A stretch of DNA of 64,000 nt, taken from positions 1 through 64,000 of the forward strand of contig JAFSKK010000050.1 of assembly GCA_017448965.1 (NCBI GenBank), read 5' to 3'. Origin of the DNA: Bacteroidaceae bacterium (GTDB lineage Bacteria; Bacteroidota; Bacteroidia; Bacteroidales; Bacteroidaceae). Below the pieces are notes generated by a model, which did no database searches, was not told where the DNA came from, and was given only the letters and a program-made list of their open reading frames with translations. Positions 25,624-33,388 of this stretch are shown in pieces (the stretch's first letter is position 1; each line of letters begins with the position of its first letter). The position numbers and the translations under genes were made by a program.

Positions 25624-25684
25624 ATGTGGTAGCAGAATACCATACGAGTGGGATTTCGTGAATGGCTGAAAACCACGAACTTTG
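25616..25684 (+). promoter_or_regulatory. Operator-promoter E (7-2-7 TACC/GGTA type) for the sulfur operon
   Basis: TACCATAAATGTGGTA at 25616-25631, GGGATTTCG at 25650-25658 and a -7 box GAACTTTG (25677-25684, first base off consensus). Operator edge to -7 first base is again 61 bp. The operator overlaps the stop of the metY-like gene. Confidence 0.75.
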
Positions 25685-25722
25685 TACCAGAATTTCATTG
25701 TGACAAAAAACTTTATACGACC

Positions 25723-26658
25723 ATGGCAAAAAGAATCGCAAACAGCTTGGTGGAACTGATTGGCAAGACTCCACTACTGGAACTTTCAAAGACAAAGAAA
25801 AAGCAGAAACTCCAAGCACGGGTGTTAGCAAAGCTGGAGTATCTGAACCCCGGCAGAAGCGTAAAGGATCGCGTGGGTTATGCGTTGATTGAGGAGGCAG
25901 AACGACAGGGTTTGCTCAATCGCAACACCGTCATCATCGAACCCACCAGCGGCAACACAGGCGTGGGATTGGCATTAGTGGCTGCTCAGCGTGGCTACAA
26001 ACTCATCCTGACGATGCCTGACAGCATGAGCATTGAGCGCAGAACTCTCCTTAGGAGTCTTGGCGCGAAGTTGGTGCTCACACCAGCTTACGAGGGAATG
26101 CCTGGAGCCATTCGCAAGGCTCAGGAACTGGCAGCTGAGACCAACGCTTTCATCCCTCAGCAGTTTGTCAATGAAGCAAATCCACAGATTCATCGCAAGA
26201 CAACGGCCAAGGAGATTTGGGAAGACACGGACGGTAAGGTCGATATTTTTGTATCTGGCGTAGGCACAGGCGGAACCATCACGGGTGTGGGCGAAGTATT
26301 GAAGAGCTTGAATCCTAAAGTAAAGGTGGTGGCTGTTGAACCTTACGACTCTCCAGTATTGTCGGGAGGCAAACCTGGACCTCACAAATTGCAGGGTATC
26401 GGAGCGGGCTTCACGCCACAAGTGCTGAACACGGAGGTCTATGACGAAATCTTCAAAGTGAAGAACGAGGACGCTTTTGCAGTAGCCCGACAGTTGGCAA
26501 AGACGGAAGGTGTGTTGGTGGGAATCTCCAGCGGTGCTGCCGCTCATGCTGCCATCGAAATTGCCAAACGACCTGAAAATGCTGGCAAGACCATTGTGGT
26601 GCTGTTGCCCGACACAGGAGAACGTTATCTCAGCACAGCACTTTTCTCAGAAGAATAA
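25723..26658 (+). CDS. Cysteine synthase (CysK/CysM family)
   Basis: 311 residues; the start at 25723 ([17 protein letters not shown]) is canonical and follows promoter E. Fold-type II PLP enzyme with NPGRSVKDR (PLP Lys48), [12 protein letters not shown] and [13 protein letters not shown]. It converts O-acetylserine plus a sulfur donor to cysteine. In thiocarboxylate systems a CysM-type homologue uses a sulfur-carrier protein instead of free sulfide; which one applies here cannot be read directly, but the next genes encode a carrier, its E1 and a JAMM protease. First gene of the operon; 29 bp to the carrier gene. Confidence 0.9.
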   Translation: MAKRIANSLVELIGKTPLLELSKTKKKQKLQARVLAKLEYLNPGRSVKDRVGYALIEEAERQGLLNRNTVIIEPTSGNTGVGLALVAAQRGYKLILTMPDSMSIERRTLLRSLGAKLVLTPAYEGMPGAIRKAQELAAETNAFIPQQFVNEANPQIHRKTTAKEIWEDTDGKVDIFVSGVGTGGTITGVGEVLKSLNPKVKVVAVEPYDSPVLSGGKPGPHKLQGIGAGFTPQVLNTEVYDEIFKVKNEDAFAVARQLAKTEGVLVGISSGAAAHAAIEIAKRPENAGKTIVVLLPDTGERYLSTALFSEE

Positions 26659-26687
26659 AATTATCACATACAAAAAACTTCATCATT

Positions 26688-26903
26688 ATGGCTAAATTAA
26701 TTGTAAACGGAGAAGACCAAGAGGTTCAGCTCCCTGCTACTGTAGCAGACTTAATCAAACAGAACAATGTGGCACAACCTGAAATGGTGAGTGTGCAGGT
26801 GAACGAGGAATTTGTGGACAGAGAGGAGTTCGCCACCCTTCAACTCAATGAAGGTGACGAAGTGGACTTCTTGTATTTCATGGGAGGTGGTGCGTATGTT
26901 TGA
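26688..26903 (+). CDS. ThiS/MoaD-like sulfur carrier protein with C-terminal tail
   Basis: 71-residue beta-grasp protein: KLIVNGEDQEVQLPATVADLIKQ, then VSVQVNEEFVDREEFATLQLNEGDEVDFLYFMGGGAYV. ThiS proteins end in Gly-Gly, which an E1 adenylates and sulfurates to a thiocarboxylate. Here three residues (AYV) follow GGG, so the carrier must be trimmed before activation, as in QbsE and Wolinella HcyS where a JAMM protease does it. A JAMM gene lies four genes downstream. The stop overlaps the E1 start by 8 bp. The 20 bp at its start match those at the LuxR gene start. Confidence 0.88.
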   Translation: MAKLIVNGEDQEVQLPATVADLIKQNNVAQPEMVSVQVNEEFVDREEFATLQLNEGDEVDFLYFMGGGAYV

Positions 26904-27705
26904 TTTCACAGAAGAAGAACTGAACCGATATTCGCGACATATTCTCTTACAGGATGTGGGCGTGGAAGGTCAGGAAAAGATACGCGAGGGCAAGGTGCTC
27001 GTGATTGGCGCTGGAGGCTTGGGTGCTCCAGTGGCAATGTATCTTGCAGCAGCAGGTGTGGGCACCATCGGCATCGTGGATGGTGATGTGGTTGATTTGA
27101 GTAACCTGCAACGTCAGATCATTCACACTACAGCTGATGTGGACAAGTGGAAGGTGGAGTCGGCAAAAGAAACCATCAACGCCATCAACCCCCACGTGAA
27201 GGTCAATACCTATCGTGAATTTTTGATGGCAGACAATGCGCTCGACCTCATCAAGGAGTACGACTTTGTGGTGGATGGCACGGACAATTTCCCAGTGAAG
27301 TTCCTCATCAACGATGCTTGTGTGATGGCAGGCAAACCTTTCAGTCATGGTGGCATCCTGAGATTTGAGGGACAGACGTTCACGCATCTTCCAGGTACAG
27401 CATGTTACCGCTGTATGTTCAAGACACCGCCACCAGCAGGAGCTGTACCAACGTGCAGTCAAGCAGGTGTGTTGGGAGCCATCGCTGGTATGCTCGGAAC
27501 CATTCAGGCAGCAGAGACATTGAAGTATCTGACAGGCGTGGGTGAACTGCTCACCAACAAGCTGCTCACATTCAACGCCAAGACGATGGATTTCCGCAAG
27601 ATTAATGTGAAGAAAACGGACAAGTGCCCTATCTGTGGCACGAACCCGACAGTAACAGAATTGATTGATTACGAACAGGCTGCTTGCGACCTCAAAAATC
27701 ATTGA
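26896..27705 (+). CDS. MoeB/ThiF-like E1 adenylyltransferase
   Basis: 269 residues from the ATG at 26896, which overlaps the carrier gene by 8 bp. MFDFTEEELNRYSRHILL is the typical start. ATP site VLVIGAGGLGAPVAMYLA (about 34-51), VDGDVVDLSNLQRQ, zinc-binding CYRC (170-173) and CPIC (244-247), and candidate catalytic Cys187 in VPTCSQAG. It should adenylate the C-terminal glycine of the carrier and accept sulfur to form a thiocarboxylate. No rhodanese domain is fused, unlike MoeZ, so sulfur must come from another protein, plausibly the TusA/DsrE-like proteins and the encapsulated desulfurase of this operon. Confidence 0.9.
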   Translation: MFDFTEEELNRYSRHILLQDVGVEGQEKIREGKVLVIGAGGLGAPVAMYLAAAGVGTIGIVDGDVVDLSNLQRQIIHTTADVDKWKVESAKETINAINPHVKVNTYREFLMADNALDLIKEYDFVVDGTDNFPVKFLINDACVMAGKPFSHGGILRFEGQTFTHLPGTACYRCMFKTPPPAGAVPTCSQAGVLGAIAGMLGTIQAAETLKYLTGVGELLTNKLLTFNAKTMDFRKINVKKTDKCPICGTNPTVTELIDYEQAACDLKNH

Positions 27706-27709
27706 TGAT

Positions 27710-28189
27710 ATGGCAGAACAGAAAAAACTTTCATTGATTGCCTTCTCTGGCGATTTCGACAAACTGACAGCAGTTTTCACGTTAGCGACAGGAGCAGCAG
27801 CCGTGGGCTACGAAGTCAACATCTTCTTCACCTTCTGGGGTTTGGACGCCATCAAACAGAAAAGAGGACGTTCTTTCATCGGTAGTAACTGGCTAACAAA
27901 AATCTTCGGCTTCATGATGGGTGGTCTCAGTGTTGCTCCCAACAGCCGTTTCAACTTCGGTGGCATCGGTCCACAGATTTTCCGTTCCCTGATGCGGAAA
28001 AAGAATGTGGCAACGCTGGAAGAACTCGTTGATGCTGCTAATGCATTGGGCGTAAACCTGTATGCCTGCGAGATGGCGATGCACGTGCTCGGACTGGAGA
28101 AAAAGGATTTTATCCAAGAAGTGAAGGACGTGCTGGGTGTGGCAACCTTCCTCAAAATCAGCGAAGGTGGACAAACATTATTTATATAA
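27710..28189 (+). CDS. DsrE/DsrF-like family protein
   Basis: 159 residues from the ATG at 27710, 4 bp after the E1 stop. SLIAFSGDFDKLTAVFTLATGAAAVGYEVNIFFTFWGL fits the DrsE_2 fold (large DsrE-like proteins). FGFMMGGLSVAP and GVNLYACEMAMHVLGL follow, the last holding the conserved Cys of the family. Relatives relay sulfane sulfur alongside TusA in sulfur oxidation or thiolation. A hydrophobic segment near 60-75 suggests membrane or protein docking. Probably exchanges sulfur with the TusA-like protein encoded next. Confidence 0.82.
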   Translation: MAEQKKLSLIAFSGDFDKLTAVFTLATGAAAVGYEVNIFFTFWGLDAIKQKRGRSFIGSNWLTKIFGFMMGGLSVAPNSRFNFGGIGPQIFRSLMRKKNVATLEELVDAANALGVNLYACEMAMHVLGLEKKDFIQEVKDVLGVATFLKISEGGQTLFI

Positions 28190-28220
28190 ATGGTAAATCT
28201 TCAAATTGTAAATTAAAATT

Positions 28221-28445
28221 ATGGCAACATATACATTAGATATCACCAAAGAGCATTGCCCGATGACCTTCGTGAAGACAAAGCTCAAACTGGCACAAAT
28301 CGCAGCTGGCGACACTTTGGAAGTCCTTCTCACAGAAGGCGAACCACTGGAGAATGTTCCTCGTTCTGCAAGGGAACAGGGTTATAACGTTCTCAGCGTG
28401 GAACACGTAGAAGGTAACGTACACAAGGTAACGATATTAAAGTAA
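28221..28445 (+). CDS. TusA-like sulfur transfer protein
   Basis: 74 residues: ATYTLDITKEHCPMTFVKTKLKLAQIAAGDTLEVLLTEG, then EPLENVPRSAREQGYNVLSVE. Cys13 starts the CPxP-type motif, here CPMT, so the second proline is replaced. TusA proteins take persulfide sulfur from a cysteine desulfurase and pass it to DsrE-like or other acceptors. It lies between the DsrE-like and JAMM genes, consistent with a relay inside the operon. Confidence 0.88.
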   Translation: MATYTLDITKEHCPMTFVKTKLKLAQIAAGDTLEVLLTEGEPLENVPRSAREQGYNVLSVEHVEGNVHKVTILK

Positions 28446-28457
28446 TTGATCATTCGT

Positions 28458-28856
28458 ATGAACGTGATTATCACAGAATCGACCTATCAGTCCATCTTGG
28501 CACAAGCACAAAAGGATGCACCCATGGAGTCATGCGGTTATCTGCTCGGTACGGACAAGGAGACGGCAACGGAGAACTATCCGATGACGAATGTTGACCA
28601 CTCCGAAGAGCATTTCAGCTTCGATCCCAAGGAGCAGTTTGCAGCCATCAAATATGCCCGCAAGAAGGGACTGACCATCGTGGGCAATTGGCATAGCCAT
28701 CCTGCCTCTCCTTCACGTCCATCTGAGGAAGACAAACGGTTGGCATACGACCCCAACATTCTCTATTTCATCCTCTCTTTGGCAGAGGAAAAACCTGTAT
28801 TAAACGCCTTTCGCATTGAGGATGGCGAAGTAAAAGAAAAGTATCCACTTAGATAA
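28458..28856 (+). CDS. JAMM/Mov34 metalloprotease (Mec/HcyD/QbsD-like)
   Basis: 132 residues from the ATG at 28458; a TTG four codons earlier is less likely. Complete JAMM zinc site: Glu24, then HSHP with His79 and His81, Ser89 and Asp92 (spacing H-S-H-x7-S-x2-D). Prokaryotic JAMM proteins beside ThiS-like carriers either trim the carrier tail to expose Gly-Gly (QbsD, HcyD) or release cysteine from a carrier adduct (Mec of mycobacteria). Here the carrier has a three-residue tail, so trimming is expected and release is possible as well. Confidence 0.9.
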   Translation: MNVIITESTYQSILAQAQKDAPMESCGYLLGTDKETATENYPMTNVDHSEEHFSFDPKEQFAAIKYARKKGLTIVGNWHSHPASPSRPSEEDKRLAYDPNILYFILSLAEEKPVLNAFRIEDGEVKEKYPLR

Positions 28857-28888
28857 ATTAATTATTCACATTTCATCATTAGTAGAAT

Positions 28889-30328
28889 ATGGCAGACAAC
28901 AACATTCAGCGCAGCATCACGACTGCAACGGCTCGCAAACTGGCGAACACCACCAAGACGCCCCCTCAAATGGGCAGTATTACACCGAGACTCCTCCTCA
29001 AGCTCCTTCCTTGGACCCAGGTGGAAAGTGGCACCTATCGTGTGAACCGCACGAAAGTGGAACTGAAAAAGGCTGAACGCATCGAGATTCAGTACTTCGA
29101 TGGCGTGCCAAGTTTCACGGCAAAGAATCTCCGTGCCATTCCACTTTTCCAGAACATCAAGCAGGAGATTGTGGCGCGCTTGGCTCGCAACTTCGTGCCT
29201 GTAGAAGTGGCTCGTGGCAAGAACCTTGTCACTCAGGGCAAGGACAAGCAGCGTTTCTTTATCGTGGCAAACGGTCAGGCTGAGGTGATCAGCACGGGTA
29301 CTCATGGAGAGGAACTCCGTATTGCTCTGTTGGGCAATGGTGAGTATTTCGGAGAGGCAGACTTGCTGAGTGCTGCAGATTCTACTGTCAGTGTCCGTTC
29401 TGTGACTGACTCCGTGTTCTTGGTACTCGACACACCCGTGTTGGAATCGCTCATCGAGGAAATTCCAGACTTCCGTGAGCAGTTCAACAATGCTGTGGAT
29501 AAGCAACTTCGTCTGAAGGCGACAGTGAATGAACATGGCGAGAAACACATCGACCTTGTGAGTGGTCATGAGGAGGACAACGTCATCCCAGAGACATACA
29601 TTGATTACGAAGAGAATCCTACGGAGTACTCACTCAACACTTTACAGACAGTGGTGCGCGTTCACACTCGTGTGAGCGACCTCTACAATGCGCCATACAA
29701 CCAATTGGAACAGCAACTGCGTCTCTCCATCGAGAGCATCAAGGAACGTCAGGAGTGGGAACTCATCAACAATAAGAAATTTGGTTTGTTGGCTCAGACA
29801 GCTCCTGGCTATAAGATTAGTGCTCGCTATGGTGCACCAACTCCAGATGATCTGGATGAACTGCTTTCACTCGTATGGAAGGAACCAGCATTCTTCATTG
29901 CCAATCCTCGTGCCATCGCAGCCTTCGAGCGTGAGTGCACATGGCGTGGTGTGCCTCCTGTGGCCATCGACCTCTTCGGCACGAAAGTCATCACTTGGCG
30001 TGGTGTGCCCATCATCCCATCTGACAAGGTGGAGGTGAAGGGACAGTACTTGACCAATCGTGGTGTAGGAACAACAGACATCATTCTCGTGCGTGTGGGT
30101 GAGAAAGAGCAGGGCGTGGTCGGTCTGCATCAGGCAGGCATCCCTGGCGAAATTGCTCCAAGTCTCTCAGCACGTCTGATGGGTCTCGACCAGTATGGTG
30201 TGGCAAGCTACTTGCTCACCAAGTACTTCAGCCTTGCTTCGCTCACTGACGATGCCATTGCCGTTCTGGAGAACGTGGAGGTAGGCTACTACCATGATTA
30301 TCAGCACAGAAACAAGATTGAGAAATGA
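28889..30328 (+). CDS. Family 2 encapsulin shell protein with inserted cNMP-binding-like domain
   Basis: 479 residues. The HK97-type shell sequence is in two parts, about 1-82 and 205-479 (ENPTEYSLNTLQTVVRVHTR, RQEWELINNKKFGLL, ISARYGAPTPDDLDELLSLVW, GTKVITWRGVPIIPSDKV). They flank a cyclic-nucleotide-binding-like domain at about 85-195 (IPLFQNIKQEIVARLARNF ... GEYFGEADLL). That insertion is the mark of group 2B encapsulins in the published family 2 classification as I recall it. The cNMP domain lacks the phosphate-binding Arg (SAADSTVSV follows FGEADLL), so nucleotide binding is doubtful. Shells assemble into icosahedral compartments. It is coupled by an ATGA overlap to a cysteine desulfurase with a cargo-type N-terminus. 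Confidence 0.9.
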   Translation: MADNNIQRSITTATARKLANTTKTPPQMGSITPRLLLKLLPWTQVESGTYRVNRTKVELKKAERIEIQYFDGVPSFTAKNLRAIPLFQNIKQEIVARLARNFVPVEVARGKNLVTQGKDKQRFFIVANGQAEVISTGTHGEELRIALLGNGEYFGEADLLSAADSTVSVRSVTDSVFLVLDTPVLESLIEEIPDFREQFNNAVDKQLRLKATVNEHGEKHIDLVSGHEEDNVIPETYIDYEENPTEYSLNTLQTVVRVHTRVSDLYNAPYNQLEQQLRLSIESIKERQEWELINNKKFGLLAQTAPGYKISARYGAPTPDDLDELLSLVWKEPAFFIANPRAIAAFERECTWRGVPPVAIDLFGTKVITWRGVPIIPSDKVEVKGQYLTNRGVGTTDIILVRVGEKEQGVVGLHQAGIPGEIAPSLSARLMGLDQYGVASYLLTKYFSLASLTDDAIAVLENVEVGYYHDYQHRNKIEK

Positions 30329-31974
30329 TTATGTATTTAAACGAGTTAGATAACTTTCACTTTGACTTGCCAGATTTGGGAACAGCACCACAGGTGGCAG
30401 TGCCGAATGCGGCACCTGACGAGTTGGACTTGTCTGCCCTGCCCATCCCAACTACGTCTTCCCCTGTGGGGACTGTGGATGCTCCTCAAATTGGAAGTCT
30501 GAGTGCCGCTGATGAGGAACTCTTCAGGGGAGTCATCGCCAAATACTTTTCAGATGAAAAAGCCCCCCAGCCCCCAAAGGGGGAGGGCTGTCGCGGTGTT
30601 TCTCTGCTGACGGAATTGACTTCTCGTGGCCAACAAGGCGGTAGCCCTCCCCCTTCGGGGGCTGGGGGGCTTGCCTTCTCTGATAACGGCTTCGGCATCG
30701 GGATACCCGAAACGGACATCGTGCGAAACCTCCACTACGACGAGGCAGACACGGTGAACACCGAAGAAATCCGCAAGCAGTTCCCTATCCTCCATCAGAA
30801 GGTGAACGGCCACGACCTCGTGTGGTTCGACAATGGTGCGACCACCCAGAAGCCACTGCGGGTTATCGACGGATTGAGCGAGTTCTACAAGACGGACTAC
30901 TCGAACATCCATCGTGGCGCACACACGCTGGCAGCACGAAGCACCGACCAGTATGAAGGTGCCCGTGAGAAAGTGGCTCGCTTCATCAATGCCCCTGCCA
31001 AGGAGAACATCCTCTTTGTGCGTGGCACGACGGAGGGCATCAATCTGGTGGCACAGACGTTCGGCAGGAAGTTCTTGGAGAAAGGTGACAACGTGATTGT
31101 CTCCACGCTTGACCACCACGCCAATATCGTGCCGTGGCAACAAGTCTGCAAACAGCAGAAAGCGGAACTCCGTGCCATCCCCATCGACAAGAATGGCGAC
31201 CTCATCCTCTCGGAATTGGAACAACTCATCACGCCCCACACCAAGTTCATTAGCGTGGGACATGTGAACAATACTTTCGGTACTATCAACGATGTGGAGA
31301 GCATCATCCGTACTGCTCATTCCCACAACATTCCTGTGCTCATCGACGGCGCACAATCCATCGCCCACACGAAGGTGGATGTGCAGCAACTCGACTGCGA
31401 CTTCTTCGTGTTCTCAGGTCATAAGATTTATGGACCTTCAGGCATCGGAGTGGTGTATGGCAAGAAGGAGTGGCTCGAACAGCTGCCACCATGGCAAGGC
31501 GGAGGCAACATGATCAAGGATGTGACTATCGAACACACCGAGTTCAATGCGCCACCAGCACGATTCGAAGCAGGTACACCCAATATTGCCGATGCCATCG
31601 GCTTGGGCTATGCACTTGACTTCGTGCAGAGTGTGGGCATCCACAATATCGAACGTCACGAACACGAACTCACAGAATATGCCCGTCAACAAATTAGTCG
31701 TATTCCGGGCATCACCATCATGGGCAACCCCAAGAAGCGTGTGAGTGTCATCTCTCTCGACATCCCTGGCATACCTGCTCCCCAAGTGGGGCAACTGCTT
31801 GACAAAGAAGGAATCGCTGTCCGTGCAGGTCATCACTGCGCACAACCAGCCTTACGGGCACTGGGTTACGAGATGTCAGTACGTCCCACGTTTGCTGTCT
31901 ATAATACAAAAGATGAGGTGGACCGCTTGGTCATCGCACTCCAGAAGATTGTGGCAGACGTGCAGAAACGATAA
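30325..31974 (+). CDS. Encapsulated cysteine desulfurase (SufS-like) with N-terminal cargo extension
   Basis: 549 residues, about 140 more than SufS. Residues 1-140 are low-complexity and Pro/Ala/Asp-rich with repeated short LP-type motifs (FDLPDLG, LDLSALPIP), the kind of disordered N-terminus that targets family 2 encapsulins. Residues 145-549 are a class II desulfurase: FDNGATTQKP, HANIVPW, PLP Lys367 in FSGHKIYGP and catalytic Cys505 in RAGHHCAQP. It releases sulfur from cysteine as persulfide and alanine. Residues about 79-116 are encoded by a palindromic GC-rich insert (30560-30672) inside the disordered part. Start ATG overlaps the shell stop (ATGA); end of the operon. Confidence 0.9.
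   Translation: MIMYLNELDNFHFDLPDLGTAPQVAVPNAAPDELDLSALPIPTTSSPVGTVDAPQIGSLSAADEELFRGVIAKYFSDEKAPQPPKGEGCRGVSLLTELTSRGQQGGSPPPSGAGGLAFSDNGFGIGIPETDIVRNLHYDEADTVNTEEIRKQFPILHQKVNGHDLVWFDNGATTQKPLRVIDGLSEFYKTDYSNIHRGAHTLAARSTDQYEGAREKVARFINAPAKENILFVRGTTEGINLVAQTFGRKFLEKGDNVIVSTLDHHANIVPWQQVCKQQKAELRAIPIDKNGDLILSELEQLITPHTKFISVGHVNNTFGTINDVESIIRTAHSHNIPVLIDGAQSIAHTKVDVQQLDCDFFVFSGHKIYGPSGIGVVYGKKEWLEQLPPWQGGGNMIKDVTIEHTEFNAPPARFEAGTPNIADAIGLGYALDFVQSVGIHNIERHEHELTEYARQQISRIPGITIMGNPKKRVSVISLDIPGIPAPQVGQLLDKEGIAVRAGHHCAQPALRALGYEMSVRPTFAVYNTKDEVDRLVIALQKIVADVQKR
30560..30672. repeat. Palindromic element inserted in frame in the desulfurase gene
   Basis: Left arm 30560-30589 (AAGCCCCCCAGCCCCC...) pairs with right arm 30643-30672 (...GGGGGCTGGGGGGCTT). 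Each arm also folds on itself (CCCCCAAAGGGGG; CCCCCTTCGGGGG). It is translated as about 38 residues without a stop, in the disordered cargo extension. Confidence 0.85.
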
Positions 31975-32097
31975 CATGGGACTTCTATGATATGGCTTTA
32001 TGCCTAACCGACGAACGAAGCAAGTATAGAGACCGTAACTTGTTCGGGCTATGTCTTGCAAGGAGGAGGAAAGCGAAGCTAATAGATGAAGTTTTTT

Positions 32098-32140
32098 GTC
32101 AGCCCCGTGCAATCTGTGAAGATGGCATGGGGCTTTTTTC
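32098..32140 (+). terminator. Possible terminator after the sulfur operon
   Basis: GCCCC at about 32103 pairs with GGGGC at about 32130, followed by a T run (TTTTTTC). The loop is long (about 22 nt), so the call is tentative. Confidence 0.35.
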
Positions 32141-32152
32141 TTTAGGATTGTG

Positions 32153-32160
32153 TAACTTTG
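32153..32160 (+). promoter_or_regulatory. -7 box TAACTTTG for the C-S lyase gene
   Basis: Consensus -7 box 20 bp before the ATG at 32180; no TACC/GGTA operator at the expected spacing. Confidence 0.55.
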
Positions 32161-32179
32161 CAGACAAAAAGATAGAACG

Positions 32180-33388
32180 ATGAGATATGATTTTGACAAG
32201 CCCGTTGATCGCAGAGGGTCGGGCGATTTGAAGCATGAGGTGCTTCAGGAACGATATGGACGGAGTGATTTGCTGCCTTTGTGGGTGGCAGATATGGATT
32301 GGGAAACCCCTTCCTTCATCACGGATGCCCTGAAACAACGGCTCAACCACTCGCTGTTCGGCTATACGGTCGAACCCAAGGACTATTGGCCAACGGTGCA
32401 GCAATGGATAGAGGCGCACCACCAATGGAAGGTGGAACGTGAATGGTTGACCTACATCCCTGGCATTGTGAAGGGCATCGGCATGGTCATCAACTTCTTC
32501 CTGAAGGAGGACGAGAAGGTGATTGTGCAACCACCTATCTACCATCCGTTCTACCTGACCCCAAAGGGAAACAAACGGGAGGTGGTGTGGAATCCGCTGA
32601 AGGAGACCCTCTCCCCAGCCCTCCCCCATAATGGGGAGGGAGTCTTTTATGAGATGGACTTCGAGAATCTCGAACAGGTGTGTGATGACAAGTGTCGTCT
32701 GCTCATCTTGGCAAATCCCCACAACCCTGCTGGCCTCGTGTGGGACAGGGAGACGTTGCAGCGATTGGCTCACTTTGCGAAGGAGCACCATCTCATCGTC
32801 ATCAGCGACGAGATTCACTGCGACATGGCGCTATGGGACAACAAGCACATCCCCTTTGCGTCGGTGAGCGCCGAGGCAGCGGAGGTGAGCATCACGTTTG
32901 GGGCTCCGACGAAGACGTTCAATATGGCGGGCATCGTGAGTTCGTGGTGCATCATCCCGAACGAGGAACTGCGCAAACCGTTCTACCAGTGGCTGGCTGC
33001 CAACGAACTGAACGACCCCAATATGTTTGCACCCATCGCCACCATAGCCGCCCTGAAGCATGGGGAAGAGTGGCGGCAGCAGATGCTGCGCTATATGGAG
33101 GGAAATATTGACTTCCTCATCGACTACTGCCAGAAGTATATCCCGAAAATAAAGCCTGTGCGTCCACAGGCCTCCTATCTGGTGTGGCTCGACTGCCGCG
33201 ACTTGGGCTTGAACCACAGGGAACTCATCGACTTATTCGTCAACAAGGCGCACCTCGCTCTCAACGACGGCGAGATGTTCGGCCCTGGCGGTGAGGGTTT
33301 CATGCGCCTAAATGTGGGTACCCAGCGAAGTGTGCTGGAGCAGGCGCTTAAGCAGTTGAGTGGGAGAATTGAAGAGTTGAAAAATTGA
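32180..33388 (+). CDS. MalY/PatB-type C-S beta-lyase (aminotransferase fold)
   Basis: 402 residues: YDFDKPVDRRGSGDLKHE ... LPLWVADMDW is the diagnostic MalY/PatB start, then LILANPHNPAGLVW, ISDEIHCDMAL and PLP Lys245 in GAPTKTFNMAG. Such enzymes split cystathionine or other cysteine S-conjugates to homocysteine or thiols, pyruvate and ammonia. It is downstream of the sulfur operon but has its own -7 box. Residues about 143-153 (TLSPALPHNGE) are encoded by a GC-rich hairpin (32610-32642) in a loop before the PLP domain. The last residues (RIEELKN) and the stop come from a repeat arm (33366-33462). Confidence 0.88.
   Translation: MRYDFDKPVDRRGSGDLKHEVLQERYGRSDLLPLWVADMDWETPSFITDALKQRLNHSLFGYTVEPKDYWPTVQQWIEAHHQWKVEREWLTYIPGIVKGIGMVINFFLKEDEKVIVQPPIYHPFYLTPKGNKREVVWNPLKETLSPALPHNGEGVFYEMDFENLEQVCDDKCRLLILANPHNPAGLVWDRETLQRLAHFAKEHHLIVISDEIHCDMALWDNKHIPFASVSAEAAEVSITFGAPTKTFNMAGIVSSWCIIPNEELRKPFYQWLAANELNDPNMFAPIATIAALKHGEEWRQQMLRYMEGNIDFLIDYCQKYIPKIKPVRPQASYLVWLDCRDLGLNHRELIDLFVNKAHLALNDGEMFGPGGEGFMRLNVGTQRSVLEQALKQLSGRIEELKN
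32610..32642. repeat. GC-rich hairpin inside the C-S lyase gene
   Basis: CCCTCCCC pairs with GGGGAGGG around ATAAT, embedded in frame. Its arms resemble those of the element at 30560-30672. Confidence 0.6.
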
